From positions 62,001 through 126,000 of the forward strand of contig JAYRJE010000011.1 of NCBI GenBank assembly GCA_041906465.1: a stretch of 64,000 nucleotides of DNA, given 5' to 3'. The position numbers and the translations under genes were made by a program. Shown here one piece after another: positions 8,533 through 17,060 of this stretch. Under the pieces are notes generated by a model. It searched no databases and was not told the origin of the DNA. It was given only the letters and a program-made list of their open reading frames with translations. Origin of the DNA: Didemnitutus sp041906465. Lineage in GTDB: Bacteria > Verrucomicrobiota > Verrucomicrobiia > Opitutales > Opitutaceae. Numbering within the stretch: the stretch's first letter is position 1; every line of letters starts with the position of its first letter.

Positions 8533-8572
8533 GGCGGAATGCGGGGGGGGGACGTTGGCCGGGTGCGCCGCG

Positions 8573-9763
8573 TTAGAAAATGAAAGTGCTCTTCACGGCC
8601 CAGAACGACGAGGAGTCGGCTTTGGTCGGGTTGGGGGTGCGCGCGGTGTTGAAGACGTTGTAGCGGCCGTCGATCGAGTGATACTCGGCCTTGAGGATGA
8701 CGTGCTCGTTCACGTTGTAGCGGACGCTGAGAGCCCAGTCTTTCATTTCGTTGGAGGCTTTGACGTTGGTCGGGGCCGTATGCGCGTCCTCGATTTTCGA
8801 GTAGTAGGTGCCGAATTCCCATTTTTCGCCGAGGCGGCGCGCAACGGAAGCATAGTAACCGCGGGTGCCGTATTTGCTGGCCGAGTTGAGGACCGGCAAC
8901 GCCTGGAGGAGCGCGTCGCCTTCCTGCCGCTGCCACTCGGCGGCGAAGGTCCACTCGTTGTAGGCATATTCGGCGCCGATGGTCGTATAGGCGGGGCTGA
9001 CATCGATCAGCATCGGGATAACGGGCATGGGGGCGAAGTTGCCCGCTCCCTGCACATGGGAGAGTTCCGAGTAGGAGACGTGCAGTTTCAGGCCGTTCAA
9101 CGGAGTCGACCAGTCGATCGCGGCGCCCTTCACCCGGTCGACGCTGAGGGAGGCGACGCTGCCGCCGGCGTAGTAACCGACGTCATTGAAGAAGTCAGCG
9201 ACACCCATGTCGGTGTTCATCGCGATATCGCCGTAGAAGACCTTGTAGTCGAAGCTGCCCGCCTTCGCGGTCGAGATGGTGCCGTAGATCATCGCGCCGT
9301 CGAACGACGACGAGAAATCGCGCATCACCGGATTGTAGATGCTGCCGGGGAGAAAGACGAACGGACGGATCGCGTCGACATCCAGGGCTTCGCCGTAGAG
9401 GCCCTTGGGATACTTGATGCGGCCGATGCGCACGCCGATTTCCTGGCGGAAGTTATAGTCGGCCACGGCCCAATCGAGGTTCACCTGGTCTTCGCCGTAA
9501 TTGCCGAGGCGCTGGGCGAAGCCTTGCGCACCGAGGCGAAGATGGGCGCCGACGGTGGTGGAAACGTTCAACGCCATCTCGCGGAAGTCCCAGGTGCCGT
9601 CCTTGGCTTCGAACGGGTAGTTGTTCTTGGAACTCTTCAGGTAGCCTTGGCTGAAGAAGCCGCCGATCTGGACGTTGCTGTTGCCGATCGAAACGGACGC
9701 GTGAAGGAGGTTCGCGCCCGCGAGAGCGCAGAGGAGGCCGGAGAGACGGAGGAGTCGGTTCAT
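8573..9763 (-). CDS. outer-membrane porin
   Basis: 396-residue predicted beta-barrel. A signal peptide (residues 1 to about 22, ending LLHA) precedes alternating aromatic/polar strands, and the protein ends in phenylalanine (KSTFIF), the usual C-terminal signature for barrel insertion. RIGRIKYPKGLYGE resembles the first-strand region of OprP/OprO-like or diffusible-solute porins. ATG at 9763 starts the signal peptide; an upstream in-frame extension has none. First gene of the porin / PstS-like / chemoreceptor operon. Its leader holds a strong hairpin followed by a T run (9800-9852), so expression may be attenuated. Substrate not identified. Confidence 0.8.
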   Translation of the reverse strand: MNRLLRLSGLLCALAGANLLHASVSIGNSNVQIGGFFSQGYLKSSKNNYPFEAKDGTWDFREMALNVSTTVGAHLRLGAQGFAQRLGNYGEDQVNLDWAVADYNFRQEIGVRIGRIKYPKGLYGEALDVDAIRPFVFLPGSIYNPVMRDFSSSFDGAMIYGTISTAKAGSFDYKVFYGDIAMNTDMGVADFFNDVGYYAGGSVASLSVDRVKGAAIDWSTPLNGLKLHVSYSELSHVQGAGNFAPMPVIPMLIDVSPAYTTIGAEYAYNEWTFAAEWQRQEGDALLQALPVLNSASKYGTRGYYASVARRLGEKWEFGTYYSKIEDAHTAPTNVKASNEMKDWALSVRYNVNEHVILKAEYHSIDGRYNVFNTARTPNPTKADSSSFWAVKSTFIF

Positions 9764-9799
9764 GATGGGTGGAGGTGACAGTGCATCATCCAGTCCTCG

Positions 9800-9852
9800 C
9801 AAAAAGAAAGGCGCACGGGAGGAGCCACTGAAGGTGGCTCACCGGTGCGCCT
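9800..9852 (-). promoter_or_regulatory. Terminator-like hairpin in the porin leader (candidate attenuator)
   Basis: On the minus strand, AGGCGCAC pairs with GTGCGCCT, with an inner stem GAGCCAC/GTGGCTC, and TTCTTTTT follows directly. The hairpin ends 37 bases before the porin ATG. A second short stem (GCAGG/CCTGC) lies just upstream of it. The gap from gatB (9764-10009) holds nothing else apart from the hairpin near gatB. It could be a riboswitch or attenuator expression platform, or the end of a short leader RNA; it matches no riboswitch class I recognise. Confidence 0.5.
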
Positions 9853-9977
9853 CACTTGCAGGCCCGTATGTCCTGCCCGAGAAGCTGGTGCGGACATGGA
9901 TCCGCGATGCATCTCCGGGAACGGCTCTATTCGCGGTTTCTGTAGGGGAAAATCCTGCTGCCCAGAAAATATCTGAG

Positions 9978-10005
9978 GAATTTCGTCTCCAACCGGACGA
10001 AATTC
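9978..10005 (-). terminator. Hairpin just downstream of gatB
   Basis: Perfect 10-bp stem GAATTTCGTC/GACGAAATTC with an 8-base loop, starting 5 bases after the gatB stop. The following minus-strand sequence (ATATTTTCT) is only moderately T-rich, so termination efficiency is uncertain. Confidence 0.5.
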
Positions 10006-10009
10006 GCTC

Positions 10010-11496
<1,487 letters not shown>

Positions 11497-11500
<4 letters not shown>

Positions 11501-11874
11501 AGAGCGAGTCGACGCAGACCGCGGGTGAGGACGGTGGAACGAAAATTCATTAGGAGGCCGACGCGGCAGCCGGTGAACTTCAGATAAGTGAGAACCTGCG
11601 CATCGTGGACATCGAGCAAGGCGTCGACGGTCTTGAGTTCGACCACCACAACACCGTGAACCAAAAAATCGAGACGATAGGCGTCATCGATCAGCAGGTC
11701 CTTATACCGAACCGGGCAGGATTTCTGTTCCTCAAACTCGACTTTTCTCAACCGAAGTTCGTGTGCGAGGGCTCGTTGGTAAGCCGACTCAAGAAGTCCC
11801 GGTCCCAAATCTCGGTGCACTTCGATCGCGGCGCCAATTACCTGTTCGGTCACTTGGTTTATGTCCTGTTTCAT
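11497..11874 (-). CDS. GxxExxY family protein (putative PD-(D/E)XK-type nuclease)
   Basis: 125-residue protein with the family-naming motif GLLESAY (Gly26, Glu29, Tyr32). A downstream RLDF (Asp69) and VELK (Glu79, Lys81) fit a PD-(D/E)XK-like nuclease core. The family is common in Verrucomicrobiota, Planctomycetota and cyanobacteria; its biological role is unknown. The gene sits between gatA and gatB on the same strand and is bracketed by inverted CACAGAG-type arms, as expected for an inserted cassette. It overlaps gatB by four bases (GTGA). It looks intact. Whether it is mobile by itself or carried by the repeats is not known. Confidence 0.85.
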
Positions 11875-11927
11875 CTCTGTGTCCTCTGTGGCCCTCTGCT
11901 TTTCTCTGTGACCAAAATCAAATCTGT
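11875..11927. repeat. Right arm of CACAGAG inverted repeat around the GxxExxY gene
   Basis: Contains CTCTGTGTCCTCTGTGGCC and TTTCTCTGTGACC, the inverse of the left arm at 11466-11506. The stop codon of gatA lies in its outer end. Confidence 0.7.
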
Positions 11928-13384
11928 GGAGTCCGCGCGTGCCATTCGTGCGCTTGCTCGTAGGTGTGGGCGAGGGTGAGGAGGTCGGCCTCGTTGAACG
12001 GCTGGCCGATGAGTTGCAGGCCGATGGGCAGCCCGGCGCTCGTGAAGCCGCACGGGACGCTCGCGGCGGGGAGGCCGGCGAGGTTCACGCCGATGGTGTA
12101 GATATCGAGGAGATACATCGCGAGCGGATCGGCCTTCTCGCCGATCTTGAACGCCGGCACCGGCGACGTGGGCGTGAGCAGCGTGTCGACCTCCGCGAAG
12201 GCTTTGAGAAAATCCTGACGGATCAGCGTGCGGACCTTCTGCGCGCGCAGGTAGTAAGCGTCGTAGTAGCCGCTCGAGAGCACGTAGGTGCCGAGGATGA
12301 TGCGGCGCTTCACTTCCGCGCCGAATCCCTCCGCCCTCGATTTTGCGTAGAGATCGATCGCGTCCGTCGCGGCCTTCGAGCGATGCCCGTAGCGCACGCC
12401 GTCGAAACGCGCGAGATTCGAGGAGGCTTCCGCCGTCGCGATCACGTAGTAGGCGTCGAGGCAGTAGCGCGTGTGCGGGAGCGAAACCTCTTTCACCTCG
12501 CAGCCGCGGTCGCGGTAGAACTTCACTGCGGCCTCCACGGCCGCGCCGATCTCCGGATCGAGCCCTTCGCCGAAGTATTCCTTCGGGATGCCGATGCGGC
12601 GCGGCGCGGCGCCGGCGAGTGCGGCGCGGTAGTCGGGCACGTCCGTCTTGAACGAGGTCGAGTCGAGCGGGTCGTGACCAACGATGGCGCGAAGCACGAG
12701 CGCGACGTCCTCCGTCGTGCGGCCAAACGGTCCAATCTGGTCGAGCGACGAGGCGTAGGCGACCAGGCCGTAGCGCGAGACGAGGCCGTAGGTGGGCTTC
12801 AGGCCGACGAGACCGCAGAGCGCGGCAGGTTGGCGAATGGAACCGCCGGTGTCGGAGCCGAGCGAGGCGACCACCTCGCCCGCTGCCAGTGCGGCGGCGC
12901 TGCCGCCCGACGAGCCGCCGGGCACGCGCGTGAGATCCCAGGGATTCGCCACGGGCCCGAAGGCGGAGTTCTCGTTCGACGAGCCCATCGCGAACTCGTC
13001 GCAACTCAGGCGGCCGAAGAGCACGGCGCCGGCGTCCTTGAGCTTGCGTGTGACGGTGGCGTCGTAGGGTGAGACGAAGTTTTGCAGGATCTTGCTCGAA
13101 GCGGTGAGCGGCTGGTCGCGGACGGCGATGACGTCCTTGAGGCCGATCGGAATACCGTCGAGCGGGCCGCGCGACTGGCCCGCGGTGCGGCGTGCGTCGG
13201 ACGCGGCGGCTTGGGCGAGCGCGTCGGCTTCGTCGAAGGAGTTGAAGGCGTGCACGCGCGGCTCGAGTGCTTTCGTGCGCGCGATGAGCGCCGACATCAG
13301 CTCGACCGCGGAGAGCTCGCGGCGGTCGAGGCGAGCCGAGAGTTCGGCGATGGTTTGAAAATGGGTTTCGGCCATCGCGTTCAC
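11918..13384 (-). CDS. gatA: Asp-tRNA(Asn)/Glu-tRNA(Gln) amidotransferase subunit A
   Basis: 488-residue amidase-signature enzyme, the glutaminase subunit of GatCAB. The Ser-cisSer-Lys catalytic machinery is visible: Lys83 in GLKDVI, the glycine/serine signature GGSSGGSAAAL, and SDTGGSIRQPA with the nucleophile serine. Length is typical. The ATG at 13384 overlaps the gatC stop as ATGA, indicating coupling; a second ATG three codons later is also possible. The last codons run into the outer end of an inverted repeat. Confidence 0.96.
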   Translation of the reverse strand: MNAMAETHFQTIAELSARLDRRELSAVELMSALIARTKALEPRVHAFNSFDEADALAQAAASDARRTAGQSRGPLDGIPIGLKDVIAVRDQPLTASSKILQNFVSPYDATVTRKLKDAGAVLFGRLSCDEFAMGSSNENSAFGPVANPWDLTRVPGGSSGGSAAALAAGEVVASLGSDTGGSIRQPAALCGLVGLKPTYGLVSRYGLVAYASSLDQIGPFGRTTEDVALVLRAIVGHDPLDSTSFKTDVPDYRAALAGAAPRRIGIPKEYFGEGLDPEIGAAVEAAVKFYRDRGCEVKEVSLPHTRYCLDAYYVIATAEASSNLARFDGVRYGHRSKAATDAIDLYAKSRAEGFGAEVKRRIILGTYVLSSGYYDAYYLRAQKVRTLIRQDFLKAFAEVDTLLTPTSPVPAFKIGEKADPLAMYLLDIYTIGVNLAGLPAASVPCGFTSAGLPIGLQLIGQPFNEADLLTLAHTYEQAHEWHARTPQI

Positions 13385-13671
13385 TCCACGACCTTGGGCA
13401 CGCTGATCATGTTCTCGCGTTGTGCGGGCGCGTTGCGCAGCGCGTCGGCGACGCTCAAGCTGACGCGCGGGACGTCAGCGTCCCAGACGTTTTCGACGGG
13501 AAAGGCATGGGCGGTCGGCTCGACACCACTGACGTCGACTTCACTCAGGCGCTCGATGTGGTGGAGCACGTCGCCGAGCTGCGCGGCGAACTTGGCCTTT
13601 TCCTCGGGCGTGAGCGCGAGCCGTGCGAGTTGCGCGACGTAGTCGATGTTGAGCTCCTGCGGGGCGGACAT
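13381..13671 (-). CDS. gatC: Asp-tRNA(Asn)/Glu-tRNA(Gln) amidotransferase subunit C
   Basis: 96-residue GatC, the small belt-like subunit that stabilises the GatA-GatB interface. LNIDYVAQLARLALTPEEK at the N-terminus and the central EPTAHAFPVENVWDAD region are characteristic. ATG at 13671 chosen because it starts at the usual place; upstream in-frame codons read into non-homologous sequence. First gene of the gatCA(GxxExxY)B unit, transcribed away from the hydroxyproline operon. Confidence 0.93.
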   Translation of the reverse strand: MSAPQELNIDYVAQLARLALTPEEKAKFAAQLGDVLHHIERLSEVDVSGVEPTAHAFPVENVWDADVPRVSLSVADALRNAPAQRENMISVPKVVE

Positions 13672-13788
13672 GCGGGGTCCAGAGTGCGAGAGCGCTTTGT
13701 CGGCTGGCAACCGGCAAACTTGTCATGTCGGAGCCGAAAAACAGCATGGCGTTGCGGCCGCCGAGGCCAATGCTCGCCGCCATCCCGC

Positions 13789-14736
13789 ATGCCCACTCCC
13801 GGCGTCCAACGCATTCGCATCCTCGATTCGCACACGGGCGGCGAGCCGACGCGGCTGGTGCTGGAGGGCGGACCGGAACTCGGTGGCGGACCGCTGGCGG
13901 AGCGCGTGAGGCGTTTCCGCGGGGAGTTCGATCAATATCGCTCGGCGATCGTGAACGAGCCGCGCGGCTCGGATGTGGTCGTCGGCGCGCTGCTCGTGGA
14001 GCCGCACGAGCCGGGCTGCGATGTCGGCGTGATTTTTTTCAACAACGTCGGGCCGCTCGGCATGTGCGGGCACGGCACGATCGGGCTCGTCGTTTCACTG
14101 GCGCATCTCGGGCGCGCACAGCCAGGCGTCGTGCGCATCGACACGCCGGTCGGCGTCGTCGCGGCGACGCTGCACGCGGACGGCAGCGTGTCGGTCGACA
14201 ACGTCCCGAGTTACCGCAAGGCCGCGCGCGTCGCGGTCGACGTGCCGGGCATCGGTTGCGTGCGCGGCGACGTGGCGTGGGGCGGCAACTGGTTTTTTCT
14301 CGTCGAGGAACACGGGCAACGGCTCGAGCTGGCGAATGTCGCTGCCTTGAACGACTACACGGCGCGCGTGCGCGCGGCGGTGAACGCGCAGGGCTTCCCG
14401 GAGGTGGACCACGTCGAGCTGTTCGCGGCATCGCCGACGGCCGGCATGCACAGCCGGAATTTTGTGCTCTGTCCGGGCGGCGCTTACGACCGTTCGCCCT
14501 GCGGCACGGGCACGAGCGCGAAGCTGGCGTGTCTCGCCGCGGACGGGAAACTCGCCGAGGGCGCCGAGTGGGTGCAGGAGAGCATTGTCGGCAGCGTGTT
14601 TCGCGGTCGCTACCGGCGCGACGGCGAAAGCGGAGGAATTCTCCCGACCATCACGGGCACGGCGCATGTGTGCGGCGAGGGCGTGTTGCTGCTCGACCCG
14701 GCCGATCCGTTTCGCTGGGGTATCCGCAGCACATGA
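13789..14736 (+). CDS. 4-hydroxyproline 2-epimerase (proline racemase family)
   Basis: 315-residue cofactor-independent epimerase converting trans-4-hydroxy-L-proline to cis-4-hydroxy-D-proline, the first step of bacterial hydroxyproline use. Both catalytic cysteines are present: Cys93 in MCGHGTIG and Cys238 in SPCGTGTSAK, which separates it from the Ser/Thr-substituted 3-hydroxyproline dehydratases of the same fold. The ATG at 13789 gives the family N-terminus (IRILDSHTGGEPTRLV); a much longer frame upstream crosses the gatC region and is rejected. Its stop overlaps the next start as ATGA. The next three genes encode the rest of the pathway, which makes proline racemase an unlikely alternative. 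Confidence 0.9.
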   Translation: MPTPGVQRIRILDSHTGGEPTRLVLEGGPELGGGPLAERVRRFRGEFDQYRSAIVNEPRGSDVVVGALLVEPHEPGCDVGVIFFNNVGPLGMCGHGTIGLVVSLAHLGRAQPGVVRIDTPVGVVAATLHADGSVSVDNVPSYRKAARVAVDVPGIGCVRGDVAWGGNWFFLVEEHGQRLELANVAALNDYTARVRAAVNAQGFPEVDHVELFAASPTAGMHSRNFVLCPGGAYDRSPCGTGTSAKLACLAADGKLAEGAEWVQESIVGSVFRGRYRRDGESGGILPTITGTAHVCGEGVLLLDPADPFRWGIRST

Positions 14737-15995
14737 GCACTTCGCGCAGCGTCATTGTTTGCGGCGGCGGCATCGTCGGCCTCTGCACCGCGCACTATCT
14801 CGCCAAGAGTGGCTTCGCCGTCACCGTCATCGAGCGCAATGCCGAGGGCGCCGACTCGTGTGCGCACGGCAGCGCGGGCTACGTGTCGCCGAGCCATGTC
14901 GAGCCGATCTCCGCGCCGGGCATGGTGTGGCAGGGTTTGAAGTGGATGACGAGTTCGCGGAGTCCGTTCTACATCAAGCCGCGGCTCGATCCCGAGCTGA
15001 TGCGCTGGGGGTGGCTCTTCGCGACGAACTGCACGCCGGAGCACCGTTTGCGTGCCGCGCCGGTGCTGGCACAGCACTGCCTCGAGAGCCGCAAGCTGTT
15101 CGTCGCGCTCGCGGCGCAGACGGGCAATCCCTTCGAGTTTGAGGCGCAGGGACTGTTCAATCTGTGCAAAACGGCGGAGAAACTCGCGGCCTACGAGAAG
15201 GGTCTGGCTGCACTCGCCAACTCCGTCGGCGTCGAAGCGAAAATCCTCACGCCCGGGCAGGTGGCGGAGCTCGAACCGGGTGCACGCATGGACATCGCGG
15301 GCGCGATCTATTTTCCGATCGATGCGCACATCTCGCCGCGGAAGTTCATTCCGGCGCTCATCGCGCTGGTGAAGCAGCAGGGCGTGAAGTTTCACTGGAG
15401 CACGAGCGTCTACGGCTGGCGCAGCGAAGGCGGACGCATCACCGGCGTCTCGACCAGCGCGGGCGAACTCGCCGCGGACGAATACGTGCTCGCCACTGGA
15501 TCGTGGGCGCAGGAGACGGTCCGCGGGCTCGGCCTGCGGCTGCCGATGCAGGCGGGCAAGGGATACTCGCTCACGATCGAGCGGCCGCGCTTCAAGTTGA
15601 AGAAGCCGATGATCCTCTCCGAGCGGCGCGTGGCGGTGACGCCGATGGGCGAGACGCTGCGTTTCGGTGGCACGATGGAAATCGCCGGCCACGTCGATCG
15701 CGTGCGGCCCGAGCGAATCGAGCAGATCAAGGCGGCGGCGCAGGTCTATTTCCCGGACATGAGTGCGGCGGACTTCGACGGCATCGAGCCGTGGTTCGGC
15801 TACCGGCCGGTGTCGCCGGACGGCATGCCTTACATCGGTCGTTTCGCGCGGCAGGCGAACCTCACGGCGGCGTGCGGCCACGCGATGCTCGGCGTCACGC
15901 TGGCGCCGATCACGGGCCATGTCGTGACGGAGCTGCTCGCGGGCAAGAAGCCGAGTGTCGATCTATCGCTCACCAGCCCGGATCGGTTTGCATAA
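14733..15995 (+). CDS. D-hydroxyproline dehydrogenase (FAD-dependent DadA-like oxidoreductase)
   Basis: 420-residue DAO-family flavoprotein. The N-terminal Rossmann motif GGGIVGLCTAHYLAKSG binds FAD; the C-terminal GYRPVSPDGMPYIG and GHAMLGVTLAPITG close the flavin and substrate site as in DadA-like D-amino-acid dehydrogenases. In this operon it most likely oxidises cis-4-hydroxy-D-proline to pyrroline-4-hydroxy-2-carboxylate, passing electrons to the respiratory chain. Start ATG at 14733 overlaps the epimerase stop. Sequence alone would allow a general D-amino-acid dehydrogenase; the assignment rests on context. Confidence 0.85.
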   Translation: MSTSRSVIVCGGGIVGLCTAHYLAKSGFAVTVIERNAEGADSCAHGSAGYVSPSHVEPISAPGMVWQGLKWMTSSRSPFYIKPRLDPELMRWGWLFATNCTPEHRLRAAPVLAQHCLESRKLFVALAAQTGNPFEFEAQGLFNLCKTAEKLAAYEKGLAALANSVGVEAKILTPGQVAELEPGARMDIAGAIYFPIDAHISPRKFIPALIALVKQQGVKFHWSTSVYGWRSEGGRITGVSTSAGELAADEYVLATGSWAQETVRGLGLRLPMQAGKGYSLTIERPRFKLKKPMILSERRVAVTPMGETLRFGGTMEIAGHVDRVRPERIEQIKAAAQVYFPDMSAADFDGIEPWFGYRPVSPDGMPYIGRFARQANLTAACGHAMLGVTLAPITGHVVTELLAGKKPSVDLSLTSPDRFA

Positions 15996-16004
15996 CGTCT
16001 CATT

Positions 16005-16052
16005 GTAGGTGGCGCGCTCGCGCGCCACGTTGCCCGCAAGCGGGCAACCTAC
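16005..16052. repeat. Double-hairpin intergenic repeat (GTAGGTGGCGCG type)
   Basis: Two hairpins in tandem, GGCGCGCTCGCGCGCC and TTGCCCGCAAGCGGGCAA, bounded by GTAGGT and ACCTAC. Related copies occur near 33.16-33.23 kb and 43.85-43.92 kb. It separates the dehydrogenase and deaminase genes of the hydroxyproline operon. Confidence 0.65.
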
Positions 16053-16068
16053 GGAATCCACAACTCCC

Positions 16069-16962
16069 ATGAACTGGAAAGGCGTCATCCCTGCCATCAC
16101 CACCAACCTGAAGGCCGACTTGTCGGTCGATCACGAGGCGCTCGCGGCGCATTGCCGCTGGATGATCGATAGCGGCTGCACGGGGATCGTGTGCTGCGGC
16201 TCGCTCGGTGAGGCGCAGACGCTGACGTTCGACGAGAAAATTGCGGTGGTGAAGACGGCCGTCGCGGCGGTCGGCGAGCGCGCGCCCGTCGCGCTCGGCA
16301 TCGCATCGTTGACGACGGTCGAAGCCGTCGCGCTGGCAAAGGCGGCGCAAGCGGCGGGCGCGAAAGGCCTGATGGTGCTGCCGCCGTATGTTTACTCGAG
16401 CGATTGGCGCGAGATGAAGGCGCACGTGAGCGCGATCATCGCGGCGACGCCGCTCTCGTGCCTGCTCTACAACAACCCGCCGGCCTACAAAACGGACTTT
16501 TTGCCGGAGCAAATCGCGGAGCTGGCGGCGGAGCATCCGAACCTGCGCGCCGTCAAGGAATCGAGCGGCGACGTGCGGCGCGTGACGGCCATCCGCGCGG
16601 CGTGCGGCTCGCGGCTCGACATCCTCGTCGGTATGGACGACGCGATTGTCGAAGGCGTTTATGCGGGCGCGGTCGGCTGGATTGCGGGCCTGGTGAATGC
16701 GTTTCCGGAGGAGAGCGTGGTGCTGTTCGACTTCGCGGCGCGTGGCGACAAGACCCGCGCGCTGGCGCTCTACACCTGGTTCCTCCCCTTGCTGAAACTC
16801 GATACGGTGCCGAAGTTCGTGCAGCTCATCAAATGGGTGCAGGCCGAGGTCGGCCGCGGCACGCCGCACGTGCGGCCGCCGCGGCTGGAATTGGCCGGTG
16901 CGGATCTGGAGCACGCGCGCGCGGTGCTGACGAAAGCGCTCAAGGATCGGCCACGAATTTGA
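16069..16962 (+). CDS. DapA-family pyrroline-4-hydroxy-2-carboxylate deaminase
   Basis: 297-residue class I aldolase of the DHDPS/NAL family. The Schiff-base Lys163 (AVKESSGD) and the catalytic Tyr134 (CLLYNNPPAY) are in place, and GSLGEAQTLT replaces the DHDPS GTTGE motif. In the hydroxyproline pathway this family member deaminates pyrroline-4-hydroxy-2-carboxylate to 2-oxoglutarate semialdehyde. Its position between the D-hydroxyproline dehydrogenase and the semialdehyde dehydrogenase supports this over lysine biosynthesis. ATG at 16069 follows a palindromic repeat; the frame extension upstream runs through that repeat. Confidence 0.87.
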   Translation: MNWKGVIPAITTNLKADLSVDHEALAAHCRWMIDSGCTGIVCCGSLGEAQTLTFDEKIAVVKTAVAAVGERAPVALGIASLTTVEAVALAKAAQAAGAKGLMVLPPYVYSSDWREMKAHVSAIIAATPLSCLLYNNPPAYKTDFLPEQIAELAAEHPNLRAVKESSGDVRRVTAIRAACGSRLDILVGMDDAIVEGVYAGAVGWIAGLVNAFPEESVVLFDFAARGDKTRALALYTWFLPLLKLDTVPKFVQLIKWVQAEVGRGTPHVRPPRLELAGADLEHARAVLTKALKDRPRI

Positions 16963-16964
16963 GT

Positions 16965-17047
16965 CACCACGAACCACGCGGAACACACGAAAGGGAGGGG
17001 CGGACCGGATTTGAACTTTTTCGTGTCTTTCGTGTGTTTCGTGGTTA
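16965..17047. repeat. CACGAA-type long inverted repeat
   Basis: Left arm CACCACGAACCACGCGGAAC then ACACGAAAGG; right arm CGTGTCTTTCGTGTGTTTCG then TGGTT. Same family as the inner repeat at 25.16-25.26 kb. It fills the gap between the deaminase and dehydrogenase genes. Confidence 0.75.
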
Positions 17048-17060
17048 ACCCCTGCTCCCC

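Noticed and set aside
9800..9900. Cyclic-di-GMP or cobalamin riboswitch before the porin
   Set aside because: The conserved cores of these classes are not visible; only a generic hairpin and T run can be supported.
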